NCBI RefSeq assembly: GCF_019396385.1
Contig: NZ_JAHKRN010000020.1
Span: 80,095-144,094 of the forward strand
Length of the DNA stretch: 64,000 nucleotides
Reading direction: 5' to 3'
Source: Nonomuraea harbinensis
GTDB taxonomy: Bacteria; Actinomycetota; Actinomycetes; Streptosporangiales; Streptosporangiaceae
Shown: positions 23,911 to 31,732 of the stretch, in pieces
How the letters are laid out: each line of letters starts with the position of its first letter
Numbering within the stretch: the stretch's first letter is position 1
The notes under the pieces: model-generated
The model's input: the letters and a program-made list of their open reading frames with translations, nothing else
Told to the model about the DNA's origin: nothing
Databases searched by the model: none
Position numbers and translations under genes: made by a program

Positions 23911-24804
23911 TCATGCCTGGACCGTGCGCGGGGCGAAGGCCTTCCGGCTGTGCGCGAGCGCTTCTCGTACGGCTGGATTGTGGGTGTTCTTCCAGACCAG
24001 GGCGAGCATGGCGGGCTGGTCGACGTCGTCGATGACGCGGGCGGCGAGCCGGTCGCGGTGGTGCGCGGCCATCGACTCGCTGAGGATGCCGACGCCGAGC
24101 CCGCGCGCGGCCAGGTCGGCGACGGCGTCCCCGGCACTGGCCTGGAACGCGATCACCGGCCGGCGGTCTCTCGCCGCGCAGGCCCGGTCGAACACGGCCC
24201 GCAGGCCGGTGCCCTCCGGCATGCAGACGATCGGGTACGCGGTCAGCTCGTCCAGCGTGACCCGCTCCCGGTCCGCGAGGGGATGGCCGGGGGGCACCGC
24301 CGCGACGAGGCGTTCCCTGGTGATCGTCATCGTGTGGAGCCCGTCGTGCTCGCCGGTCTCCGTCCCGATGAGGGCCAGGTCGATCGTCCCGGTTCGTACG
24401 CTCTCGGCTAGCCAGTCGGAGTTGCCCTCCAGCAGCGAGATCTCCACTCCCGGGTGCGCCCGGTGGAAGGCGGCGAGGGCGTCGAACAGCGGGGTGACGG
24501 TGCAGCCGATGACCATGCCGACGGTGAGCCTGCCCTGGATCAGGCCGGTCACCTCCCCCACTGCCTGCTTGACGGCGTTAGAGGCGGCGAGGGCGGCGCG
24601 GGCGTGTTCGAGCGCGGCCTTGCCGGCGACGGTGAGGGTGACGGTGCGGGTGTGCCTTTCGAAGAGCTCGGCGCCGAGTTCGCGTTCGAGCTGGCGGATC
24701 TGGGCGCTGACGCCGGACTGGCTGATGTGGACGCGCTCGGCGGCTCTGGTGAAGTTGCGCTCTTCGGCGACGGCTATGAAGTACTCGAGCTGCCGGAGTT
24801 CCAT
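23911..24804 (-). CDS. LysR family transcriptional regulator
   Basis: 297 residues. The N-terminal winged HTH is textbook (MELRQLEYFIAVAEERNFTR, AAERVHISQSGVSAQIRQLE), and the effector domain begins with GRLTVGMVIGC near residue 91. LysR proteins usually control a divergent gene. Here the next gene upstream (24881-25393) runs in the same direction. The 49 bp at its start codon recur at 28086-28134, immediately upstream of the SnoaL-like gene, which may be the true target. Confidence 0.93.
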   Translation of the reverse strand: MELRQLEYFIAVAEERNFTRAAERVHISQSGVSAQIRQLERELGAELFERHTRTVTLTVAGKAALEHARAALAASNAVKQAVGEVTGLIQGRLTVGMVIGCTVTPLFDALAAFHRAHPGVEISLLEGNSDWLAESVRTGTIDLALIGTETGEHDGLHTMTITRERLVAAVPPGHPLADRERVTLDELTAYPIVCMPEGTGLRAVFDRACAARDRRPVIAFQASAGDAVADLAARGLGVGILSESMAAHHRDRLAARVIDDVDQPAMLALVWKNTHNPAVREALAHSRKAFAPRTVQA

Positions 24805-24850
24805 AAGCGTTGATTCTAGTTTCGGCGAGGCCTACCTGTTGGGCTTCTAG
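24802..24850 (+). repeat. Copy 1 of 49-bp imperfect direct repeat (lysR start/operator region)
   Basis: This segment starts with the lysR start codon (CAT on the plus strand) and includes TGATTCTAG and CTGTTGGGCTTCTAG. It aligns without gaps to 28086-28134, with 36 of 49 identical bases. The most conserved blocks are CATAAG, TGATTCT, TTCG and CTGTTGG-CTTCT. It probably contains the LysR binding site. Confidence 0.55.
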
Positions 24851-24880
24851 CGGGCCTGTTCATGGCGCCGGTCCTTGCCC

Positions 24881-25393
24881 TCAGAACCATCTCGCGACGA
24901 CGCCGACGACGATCCCCACGAGTCCCACTGCGGCGACCGCTGCCGCGTTGCGCAAGCGGAAGACCCGAAGCCTCAGGGCCATCCCCGCCGCGGTGATGAA
25001 GATCAAGCCGATGGAGACGTGGGGAAGCGCTGCCAGAGCGCCCTGCACTCCCCGGAACCCTGCCCGGTCACGCCCGCTGGTGATCTGAGCAGGATAGACG
25101 CGGCCGGGCTCGCCCCAGGAGAAGGCGCCGACCGCCGCCACCTTGTCGCCGGTGGCCTCGTACACGAAGTCGCCCGTGCACACCTGCCTGCCGTACCTGC
25201 TGGACTCCAGGTCGTGGCACTCCTGAACGGTCAAGGTTCCCGGAGCGCCGGTGAGACCGGTCGCCAATCCGATGTCGACCAGTGCGGGGACAGTGGCCGT
25301 CAGAGTCCATCCCACCGCCGCGACCATCGTGGCGACGACCAGGACGACCATGGTGAACATCGACTCGCCGGAGGCGTCGGAACGAGAGGGCAT
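24881..25393 (-). CDS. Membrane protein of unknown function
   Basis: 170 residues from the ATG at 25393. One helix near residues 12-34 (MFTMVVLVVATMVAAVGWTL) is followed by an external loop with two cysteines (VQECHDLESSRYGRQVCTGD) that could form a disulfide. Two C-terminal helices follow (HVSIGLIFITAAGMALRLRV, AAAVAAVGLVGIVVGVVARW). It resembles small actinobacterial proteins that carry a YRYC-type external domain between helices. No function is assigned. It stands alone between LysR and the alpha/beta hydrolase. Confidence 0.65.
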   Translation of the reverse strand: MPSRSDASGESMFTMVVLVVATMVAAVGWTLTATVPALVDIGLATGLTGAPGTLTVQECHDLESSRYGRQVCTGDFVYEATGDKVAAVGAFSWGEPGRVYPAQITSGRDRAGFRGVQGALAALPHVSIGLIFITAAGMALRLRVFRLRNAAAVAAVGLVGIVVGVVARWF

Positions 25394-25547
25394 GGTGTCA
25401 CTGTGGAGTGGTGGATTTGCGACTCACTTGGAAACCACTGGGCCATGCGGTCACCGGGTCCACGCATGTCCGACGGCCTGCGCCCGGTCCGTCACCTCGC
25501 CCACCGCCTGGCGGCAGGCGATCCGCATTCGTCCCTTCCGAGCGTGT

Positions 25548-26441
25548 TCAGGCCAGGTGGCCTTGGCCGGGGAGCGACCTGCTCCACTCCGCTGTGCGGC
25601 GGAGCAAGGTCACGGCGGTGGGCAGCGGATCGGCGCCGAGGACGCACGCGTGGAAGGCGTGCGGCATGCCGTCGTAGATGTCGAGGCTCACCGTTCCCGC
25701 CGCGTCGGACACCGCTTCCGCGAACCGCCGCGCGTCATCGAGGAGAACTTCCTTCGAACCGGCCACGACCAGCAGCGGCGGCAGTCCGCGAAGGTCACCG
25801 TGGAGCGGGGATTGAGGTCCCTGATCTGGCCTGGCCCCGGCCAGGTACTGCGTGCGGACGTGGTCGAGCACGGCCCGGTCGACGACGTCCTGGCCGTCGT
25901 TGGCGCCGATCGAGGGGCTGGACAGCGTGAGGTCGGTCTGCGGGGAGACGGCCAGCGCTCCAGCGGGCAGGGCGTCGCCGGCCTCTTTCAGCACGAGCAG
26001 CGCCGACAGCACGAGCGTGGCGCCTGCGGACTCACCGGCCAGGATGATCCGGGAGGCGGGCACATCCTGGGCGAGCAGACTCCGGTAGACGGTCACCACG
26101 TCATCGAGGGCGGCCGGATAGCGATGGGCGGGGGCGAGGCGGTAATCCACGGCCAGGACGGGACGGTCGGTCGCCTGGGAGAGGCGGTAGGCCATGATCT
26201 GTTCCAGGTGGGGGTTCGTGTACTCGAAACCGCCTCCATGGACGTAGACCGTAACCCCCGCCTCGGCGGTCGGCGACCGTGGAGCGGTGACCCAGGTGGT
26301 GGGAACGCCGCCGGTGTGCGGCAGCAGCGCGGCGCGGTCGGCGTCGGCCGGGAGGACGGGAGGCTGCGACAGCATGGCGCCGATCTCGGCCAGGAGCTCG
26401 GCTGCGGCGTCAGGGGCGGCGGGGATGTGGGTAAGGTTCAC
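25548..26441 (-). CDS. Alpha/beta hydrolase, hormone-sensitive-lipase (HSL) family
   Basis: 297 residues from the GTG at 26441 (GAAGGA with a 7-nt spacer). An upstream in-frame GTG at 26474 has no ribosome site. The oxyanion-hole motif HGGGFEY, nucleophile GESAG, acid in SKEVLLDDA and catalytic His in MPHAFH are all present, giving a complete HSL-type esterase. It probably hydrolyses short-chain or bulky esters in the cytosol. It is the only gene in its transcription unit as visible. Confidence 0.92.
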   Translation of the reverse strand: MNLTHIPAAPDAAAELLAEIGAMLSQPPVLPADADRAALLPHTGGVPTTWVTAPRSPTAEAGVTVYVHGGGFEYTNPHLEQIMAYRLSQATDRPVLAVDYRLAPAHRYPAALDDVVTVYRSLLAQDVPASRIILAGESAGATLVLSALLVLKEAGDALPAGALAVSPQTDLTLSSPSIGANDGQDVVDRAVLDHVRTQYLAGARPDQGPQSPLHGDLRGLPPLLVVAGSKEVLLDDARRFAEAVSDAAGTVSLDIYDGMPHAFHACVLGADPLPTAVTLLRRTAEWSRSLPGQGHLA

Positions 26442-26879
26442 GAATGGGTCCTTCGCACGGTCGAGGGGAGACACGTCGTACCGGCTGCAGCCAGATCACC
26501 ACGAGGTGCTTGTGCCATGGCCGGCGACAAAGAGACCGGTTCGGCGGTCAGTCATCCGGCATCCGGGAATGTCGCGATGGCGGTGCTCAGCACCGTCAGT
26601 GCAGGAGTTGCGCGGGCGTGGCCAGGATCAGATGCGACCGGTGAACTGAGACGTCACGAGATCAACCCCCTGATACGACGCCTCCATGCAGCCGGCGTTC
26701 TCCTCACCGGCGTCACGCGACGCGGAGATCATTACAGCCCGCCCCCCCGAGGGCTGTCAAACGTCGCCGACGCCGGCTTGACGGGTGATCCTGAGAGTGA
26801 TGAGATCCGTCGTCAGCGCCGCGGTGTATCCGGCAAGCAGGCCGCCGAGGACATGGAGGCGCCGGACCATGGGATCCCT
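26442..26879. other. 438-bp gap without convincing gene
   Basis: No frame here has both a ribosome site and family-like sequence. The only structure I see is a 7-bp dyad ACAGCCC (26734-26740) / GGGCTGT (26751-26757) around a C-rich loop, which could be an operator or weak terminator. The region must contain the divergent promoters of the hydrolase (minus) and hemerythrin (plus) genes. Confidence 0.4.
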
Positions 26880-27416
26880 ATGGGAACATCCACCCCTGAC
26901 GAACGCCTCAGAGCGTTCGGCAACCAGTTGATCAACGTGCATGAATGGCTCCGCGAAGAGCTGGCCAAGCTGCGCGCCGACGTCGAGGCCCACTTGGCGG
27001 GCCGCGCCGCACTGCCCCGGGCACTGCCGGCTCACTGCCTGGCGTTCTGCTCGGCGCTGGAACGTCACCACACCGGCGAGGACGCCGTCGCGTTCCCCGT
27101 GCTGGGCGAGCGGTTTCCCCCGCTGCGGCCGGTGCTTGAGGAGCTGACACGCGATCACCGACTTGTCAGCGACATCCTGCGCCGCCTGCGGGACCTCCTC
27201 GACGGTCTCGGTGACGAAGGTGCCGTCGAGCCCCGGCAGGTGCAGGCCGAGTTCGACGGCCTGGCAGCCCTCCTGGAGTCACATTTCACCTACGAGGAGC
27301 GGAAGATCGTCGCAGCTCTCAACGCGCTGGCCATCACCGGCTGGGACGACACATCGCCCGACTTCCTGCTCACCGTCCCCGTCGAGCCGGACATCGGACG
27401 CGATGCGCAGCGATGA
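26880..27416 (+). CDS. Hemerythrin (HHE) domain protein
   Basis: 178 residues from the ATG at 26880. An ATG at 26852 is an alternative, and neither has a strong ribosome site. Iron-ligand positions of the four-helix bundle are in place: NVHEWLREEL (His), LERHHTGEDAVAFPVL (His, Glu), LTRDHRLV (His) and LESHFTYEERKIV (His, Glu). Such non-heme di-iron proteins bind O2 or NO, or act in oxidative stress. The C-terminus (WDDTSPDFLLTVP) is shared by a common actinobacterial subgroup. It is followed 62 nt downstream by a RibD/DHFR-like gene in the same direction. Confidence 0.88.
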   Translation: MGTSTPDERLRAFGNQLINVHEWLREELAKLRADVEAHLAGRAALPRALPAHCLAFCSALERHHTGEDAVAFPVLGERFPPLRPVLEELTRDHRLVSDILRRLRDLLDGLGDEGAVEPRQVQAEFDGLAALLESHFTYEERKIVAALNALAITGWDDTSPDFLLTVPVEPDIGRDAQR

Positions 27417-27478
27417 GTCCGCCGGCGCCCAGAGGTCTACCTCTCGATCGAGACAACCAACGCATCGGGAGTAAGGGA

Positions 27479-28090
27479 ATGGGCCTCATCCACATCGAAC
27501 TGTTCGCCACCCTCGACCTCGTCGGGCAGTCGCCCGGCAGCCCCGACGAGGACCCGGTGGGGTTCCCGTTCGGCGGGTGGCAGGCGCCCCTGCTGGAAGA
27601 GGCCACAGGGGCGCAGGTCTCCGCCGCGTACGAGGGCACGGACGCGCTCCTGCTCGGCCGGCGGACCTACGACATCTTCGCCGCCTACTGGCCGCACCAG
27701 GAGGGCGAGATCGCCACGCTGTTCAACAGCGTCCCGAAGTACGTGGCCTCCCGCGGCACGCCCGACCTCTCGTGGGCCGGGTCCACGCGGCTCGGCCCGG
27801 ACCTGGCCGGCGCGGTGCGTGAGATCCGCGACCGGCACGAGCACGTGAAGGTCGTCGGGAGCCTGAACCTGGTGCAGACCCTCCTGCGCGAGAAGCTCTT
27901 CGACCGTCTCGACCTCTGGGTGCACCCCATCGTGCTCGGCGTCGGCAAGAAGGTGTTCGACGGCGGCGCGGTGCCCACGAACGTCACACTCCTCGAACCG
28001 CCGGCGGCCGGTCCGAAGGGGACCGTGTACCTGCGCTACGGGCTCGCCGACGGCACGCCTGAGACAGGGGACATGAGCCGCGTTTCATAA
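27479..28090 (+). CDS. RibD C-terminal/dihydrofolate-reductase-like family protein
   Basis: 203 residues from the ATG at 27479. Family features: HIELFATLDLVGQSPG (first strand, substrate side), LLLGRRTYDIFAAYWP, an FNSVPKYVASRG turn, KVVGSLNLVQTLLREKLFDR and LWVHPIVLGVGKKVF. These reductase-fold proteins are common in actinomycetes, often beside LysR or TetR regulators, and their substrates are mostly unknown. True DHFR activity is unlikely. The stop overlaps copy 2 of the 49-bp repeat. Confidence 0.88.
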   Translation: MGLIHIELFATLDLVGQSPGSPDEDPVGFPFGGWQAPLLEEATGAQVSAAYEGTDALLLGRRTYDIFAAYWPHQEGEIATLFNSVPKYVASRGTPDLSWAGSTRLGPDLAGAVREIRDRHEHVKVVGSLNLVQTLLREKLFDRLDLWVHPIVLGVGKKVFDGGAVPTNVTLLEPPAAGPKGTVYLRYGLADGTPETGDMSRVS

Positions 28091-28134
28091 GTGCTGATTC
28101 TGGCTTCGATCAGAACCAGCTGTTGGACTTCTGG
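28086..28134 (+). repeat. Copy 2 of 49-bp direct repeat, upstream of SnoaL-like gene
   Basis: Gap-free 36/49 match to the lysR start region at 24802-24850. Here the CAT triplet falls in the last codons of the RibD-like gene, and the block ends 25 bp before the SnoaL-like start codon. It is therefore in operator position for that gene. It suggests either that one LysR protein binds both sites, or that a lysR-target pair was broken up by rearrangement. Confidence 0.55.
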
Positions 28135-28159
28135 TTGGAGGGGTGGGGATGCTGGAGGC

Positions 28160-28528
28160 ATGAGTGCATACGAGAAGGCCATGCGACCCGAAGACATCAC
28201 CCGGCTGTTCGTCGAGCGGTCCAACGCCGGGGACGCGGCCGGGGTCGCCGCCCTCTATGAGGAGGACGCGGTGCTGGCGTACCCGCCGGGGAGCCAGACC
28301 GTGGGGCGGGAGGCGATCCGCGAGCTGTGGTCGAAGGTGCTGGCCGGGCGCCCCCGCTTCTCACCGGAGGAGCCGTTGCCCACGTTGATCAGCGGCGACA
28401 TCGCCCTGACCTCGACGCCGCCCAAGGACGGTTCCGGCGCTCGCGCGCAGGTGGTCCGGCGTCAGGCCGACGGGAGCTGGCTGCGGGTGCTCGACCAGCC
28501 CGAATTCGTGCCGCCGGGCCGCTCCTAG
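28160..28528 (+). CDS. SnoaL-like/NTF2-fold protein
   Basis: 122 residues; GGAGGC precedes the ATG. A compact cone-like fold: ITRLFVERSNAGDAAGVAAL, YEEDAVLAYPPGSQTVG, REAIRELWSKVL and SWLRVLDQPEF. Members are ketosteroid-isomerase-like small enzymes or binding proteins. Without clear catalytic acids I assign no reaction. It converges with the cupin gene (4-nt stop overlap). Probable LysR target through the 28086-28134 element. Confidence 0.85.
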   Translation: MSAYEKAMRPEDITRLFVERSNAGDAAGVAALYEEDAVLAYPPGSQTVGREAIRELWSKVLAGRPRFSPEEPLPTLISGDIALTSTPPKDGSGARAQVVRRQADGSWLRVLDQPEFVPPGRS

Positions 28529-28932
28529 GACGGGCGAGGGGCGCGGCGGTCCTGGCGCTGGGCGAGTTCTTCGTCGTCCACCAGCGTGAGCATCGGCTTG
28601 CCGGGCTCACACAGCATGGTGACGGTGAAGCGGAGCCGGACGTCGTCGCGGTGGTTGCCGTCCTGGTAGTGGATGACGTCGCCGCCCGGCTCCCAGAACA
28701 CCTCACCGGCCCGCAGGACCCGCTCCGGCTCGCCTTCCAGCTCGAACAGCATCTCGCCTTCCAGCACGTAGCCGAACGCCGGGCCGGAGTGGCGGTGCGG
28801 CGGGGTGCCGGGGTCGCCGGGCGGGAACTCGATGACCACGGTCATCACGTGCGCCCCCTCCGGGATGAAGGGCGGCTCGACCTCCTGCAGCATGGTGAGC
28901 GCCGTCTGCCAGGCGGGCTTGGCCTCGGACAT
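28525..28932 (-). CDS. Cupin domain protein
   Basis: 135 residues. Single cupin barrel with motif 1 PGDPGTPPHRHSGPAFGYVL-E (two His and Glu as metal ligands) and motif 2 near EVFWEPGGDVIHYQDGNHRD. The last His/Asp side chains could complete a metal site. These small cupins are often dioxygenase-like or sensors. It starts 5 nt after the NmrA-like gene on the same strand, so the two form an operon. Confidence 0.88.
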   Translation of the reverse strand: MSEAKPAWQTALTMLQEVEPPFIPEGAHVMTVVIEFPPGDPGTPPHRHSGPAFGYVLEGEMLFELEGEPERVLRAGEVFWEPGGDVIHYQDGNHRDDVRLRFTVTMLCEPGKPMLTLVDDEELAQRQDRRAPRPS

Positions 28933-28937
28933 GGGAC

Positions 28938-29672
28938 CTATCTCCAGTCTCGGTAGCGGATCTCGCCGAGGGTGGCGCCGTCATCCGGCACCAGCGACCT
29001 CTCGCGCAGCTCGGCTCCGAAGTAGTGCGCGTGCGGGTCGGTGACCACCTCACGCGGATCACCCCAGGAGGCGAGCGCCTCCCGGAAGAACTCGTCCATC
29101 CGGACCTGCTCGGGCCCCGCCACGTCGACCCTGCCGTTCGACGGCTCCCCCACCGAGACCCGGCCGACCGCCCGCGCTACGTCGTCACCCGCGATGGGCT
29201 GGAAGAGCACGGGCGCCATCCGCACCTTGCCGCCGTCCGTGGCCTCGTCGGCGATGCTCGGGACGAACTCGAAGAACTGGGTGGCGCGTACGAGCGAGAA
29301 CGGGATCGACGCCTCCTCGATCAGCTTCTCCTGGGCGGCCTTCGCCTGGAAGTACGGGCGCGCCGGCGGGCGATCCGCGCCCACGATCGACAGCACGACA
29401 TGGTGGCCGACGCCGGCCTCCGCCTCCGCGGCGAGCAGGTTGCGGGTGGAAGTGTCGAAGAACTCCCGTACGGCGGCTTCCTCGAAGGAGGCGGACTTCG
29501 ATACGTCGACCACCACGGACGCGCCCTCCAGCGCCTCGGCCAGGCCTTCGCCGGTGAGGGCGTTCACACCGGTGCTCGGGGATGCCGGTACCGCCTCGTG
29601 GCCGCGTTCTTCGAGCTTGGCCACGAGCTTCGAGCCGATCAGACCGGTTCCGCCTACTACGACGATCTTCAT
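28938..29672 (-). CDS. NmrA/SDR-like NAD(P)-binding protein
   Basis: 244 residues from the ATG at 29672. N-terminal Rossmann motif VVVGGTGLIGSKL, then VVVDVSKSASFE and HHVVLSIVGADRPPARPYFQ, and a Lys-containing helix (KAAQEKLIEEA) typical of atypical SDRs. The canonical YxxxK is present as YFQAK. Such proteins act as quinone/NADPH reductases or redox sensors. It is followed by the cupin gene. The 189-bp space upstream (29673-29861) shows nothing definite. Confidence 0.88.
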   Translation of the reverse strand: MKIVVVGGTGLIGSKLVAKLEERGHEAVPASPSTGVNALTGEGLAEALEGASVVVDVSKSASFEEAAVREFFDTSTRNLLAAEAEAGVGHHVVLSIVGADRPPARPYFQAKAAQEKLIEEASIPFSLVRATQFFEFVPSIADEATDGGKVRMAPVLFQPIAGDDVARAVGRVSVGEPSNGRVDVAGPEQVRMDEFFREALASWGDPREVVTDPHAHYFGAELRERSLVPDDGATLGEIRYRDWR

Positions 29673-29861
29673 TCCTGACCCTTCCCTGTGCCCTTGGCCT
29701 GGCGGCTGCCGGTTAGGACAGGACGGCTTCCTGGCCTGAGTTGCTTTGGACCTCGTCTTTGAGCGTCCCTCGTGGCGTCTCTGTTGCCACGTACAGGGCG
29801 GCAAACTTTCAGCAACCGTCGAAAGCGTCCCTGTCTGTGGGGGTTCGTCGGCCCGCTTGCA

Positions 29862-30155
29862 TCACCGAGCGCGGCCGGTCACGATCTGCAGCCACAGTTC
29901 CTCGGTCGCGCTGGCGGACGTCCAGGCGCTTTCCACGATGTCCCCGAGGCCTTTGGCGGGGAGGCGCCGGACGAACCACAGGCCGGCGGCTGTGCAGAGC
30001 TCGAACGCCGGGTAGGTGCAGGCACAGGTGTGGCCGCGGACTCGCAGCCGGTCCGCTCTGGGAAGGCTCTTTGCCCAGTCCACCCGTATGGCGTCGGCGC
30101 GGGGTGTGGGTACGTGGAGGCCGAGGCACTCTGGGTCCAGCGGCGGACGGCTCAC
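29862..30155 (-). CDS. Small hypothetical protein, second of GntR-linked pair
   Basis: 97 residues, starting in the stop of the 72-residue gene (ATGA). The sequence has a central RVRGHTCACTYPAFELCTAA segment with three cysteines and a conserved-looking LWFVRRLPAKGLGDIVESAW. I recall similar short proteins beside small GntR regulators in many actinomycetes, but no function. The cysteines might bind metal. Confidence 0.6.
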   Translation of the reverse strand: MSRPPLDPECLGLHVPTPRADAIRVDWAKSLPRADRLRVRGHTCACTYPAFELCTAAGLWFVRRLPAKGLGDIVESAWTSASATEELWLQIVTGRAR

Positions 30156-30370
30156 GGCGTCACCGCCAGGCGGCCCTGTTCCTGGAGCAGCGATACGAAG
30201 GTGTATGCGTCCTCCGCGCTCACCGTCTGCCGCAGGCCCTGGTCGATGTCGGCGTTCCGGAGGTGGACGCCGCGGCGAGTGCCGTAGAACACGCCTGCGT
30301 CGCTACGGAAGATCGACCAGGCGGGGAAGGCCGCGCGAAGAATGTCGAGGTCATAGGGAGGTGGCGTCAT
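30152..30370 (-). CDS. Small hypothetical protein, first of GntR-linked pair
   Basis: 72 residues: YDLDILRAAFPAWSIFRSDA, GVFYGTRRGVHL and VSAEDAYTFVSLLQEQGRL. It is compact, soluble and without known domain. It is co-transcribed with the 97-residue gene and divergent from the GntR gene, with 120 bp between them. This triad recurs in actinomycetes (from memory), which suggests that the regulator controls the pair. Confidence 0.65.
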   Translation of the reverse strand: MTPPPYDLDILRAAFPAWSIFRSDAGVFYGTRRGVHLRNADIDQGLRQTVSAEDAYTFVSLLQEQGRLAVTP

Positions 30371-30490
30371 GGCTTGAGCGTACGAGGATCGAGCAGAGCC
30401 TGTCTACCCCTAGGGGTCACTAGCGATCCCAATGGATCCCTTGAGGCAAATAAATACCCTTCTCGCTCCCTTCCTACCATTAGAGCTGTG

Positions 30491-30739
30491 ATGGAGTTCG
30501 AGCCTGACCGCCCTCGCTGGCAACAGATCGCGGACGTCCTCCGTGCGCGCATCTCGACCGGGGAGTACCCGCCCAAGTATCTGGTGTCGGAGGTGCGTCT
30601 GGTCCAGGAATTCGGCGTAGCCCGCGACACCATCCGCAAGGCGACCCGTCAGTTGCGAGAAGAGGGACTGATCTACACCGTGCCCAACCTCGGCAGCTTC
30701 GTCAGCCCGTCCAGCGAAGCCCAGCCCGCTGCCGAGTAG
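30491..30739 (+). CDS. Short GntR-type winged-helix regulator without effector domain
   Basis: 82 residues. Only the GntR HTH is present: RPRWQQIADVLRARISTGEY, LVSEVRLVQEFGVARDTIRK, ATRQLREEGLIYTVPNLGSF. Full GntR proteins have a further 130-170 residues for ligand binding. Here the protein stops at SEAQPAAE. Such short forms are common in actinomycetes and need not be broken. It is divergent from the two small genes at 29862-30370. Confidence 0.85.
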   Translation: MEFEPDRPRWQQIADVLRARISTGEYPPKYLVSEVRLVQEFGVARDTIRKATRQLREEGLIYTVPNLGSFVSPSSEAQPAAE

Positions 30740-30813
30740 GCAGAGGCAGTCGCCGACCACCGTCCGGCGCCGAAAGGCTGTGTGACGGAGAAATCGCCCC
30801 ATAAGCTGTCACC

Positions 30814-31215
30814 GTGGGACTCGCGGATCTTCGTCGTGAAATGATCCTTACCGCGATCGCGGAGTACGACTCGGTAGGGCGGGACGCCTTCCTGGAGCGG
30901 TACGAGTACTGGCCGGCGCGGGGTACTTCCTCGTTCTTGAGGGCCGACGCTACGACTCGAAGGCGATTGCGGGAGCAGCCCACTGCGGGGTCACCGGGCG
31001 GCCTCTCCGACCCAGCGACTTCTCCGGCGGCCGGGTAACCGTGGCTCGCCAGCTCATCCGTTTCGGATTCGAAGTCGCCGCTCCGGGCTTGGAAATCGCA
31101 CAGCACACGATCGAGGATTTGCTCCTGCAGGTCGGCTCGCTCCGCACCGACACGTCAAGGCTGACAGGCCAGCCACGTCGGCACCAGGCGCTGACTCTGT
31201 TATCCGGACAGGCCC
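30814..31215 (+). pseudogene. ScoMcrA-like N-terminal head domain remnant (frameshifted)
   Basis: From the GTG at 30814: GLADLRREMILTAIAEYDSV, GRDAFLERYEYWPARG. At about 30920 a one-base shift moves the expected continuation to another frame: YFLVLEGRRYDSKAIAGAAH, SDFSGGRVTVARQLIRFGFE. This is the N-terminal head module found on ScoMcrA-type HNH endonucleases. Nothing of the sulfur-binding or HNH domain follows before unrelated transposase sequence. It lies close to an intact phosphorothioate-dependent endonuclease gene, so this locus has seen repeated loss and gain of such enzymes. Confidence 0.65.
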
Positions 31216-31261
31216 AGCCCGACTGGAGAGCCGGTCACGGACAGCCGTCGGGATCGGAGCG

Positions 31262-31513
31262 TTGATTACCCGGTTCGGCCATCCCTCTTTCCGGCTGGCC
31301 ACCACCATCGAGACCTGGCGGCCCCAGATCCTCGCGTTCATCCACACCGGCATCACCAACGCCGACTCTAAAGGCACCAACCGTGTCATAAAAACCGTCG
31401 CCCGCGACACCCACGGCTTCCGCAATCCGGAGAACCAACGACTACGCAGTCGCTGCGCCACCACCCGCCGCGCCCGGGGCACCTCAACCCCGTCTCAATT
31501 CGAAGAGCCTTGA
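31262..31513 (+). pseudogene. ISL3-family transposase C-terminal remnant
   Basis: The frame contains WRPQILAFIHTGITNADSKG, TNRVIKTVARDTHGFRNPEN and QRLRSRCATTRRARG before a stop at 31511-31513. This is the C-terminal end of actinobacterial ISL3 transposases (the catalytic DDE domain with the TNxxxEGxNRxIK helix; here the E of that helix is K). About 80 of some 400 residues remain. No terminal inverted repeats were recognised. Confidence 0.75.
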
Positions 31514-31559
31514 TCGTGGACGGCATGCCGGGCGGCGAGAAGCTGCATCCGGACGAGCA

Positions 31560-31727
31560 GGTACGCCGGTACTGCGAGTGTTGCTCCCGCTGGAAACCCG
31601 CGGCTTCACAGTGCCGGACGACCTCCGGGGTATCGATGCCTGCACCGCCCTGGGTCGGCTCGAAACCCGGGCCACCCGCGCCATCAACGCCCAGACCGTT
31701 GACGACCTGTTCGACGAGCAGCAATAG
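31560..31727 (+). pseudogene. C-terminal remnant of a paralogue of the PD-(D/E)XK-like protein at 38007
   Basis: In one frame, 31590-31727 reads LETRGFTVPDDLRGIDACTA, LGRLETRATRAINAQTVDDL, FDEQQ-stop. The intact protein at 38007-38756 ends LETRGFALPDDIRACVTACT, DLDQLETWATRAVTAQTLDD, LFDEL. Upstream of 31590 the frame is lost. It ends 5 bp before the convergent restriction gene. Confidence 0.75.
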
Positions 31728-31732
31728 CTCGG

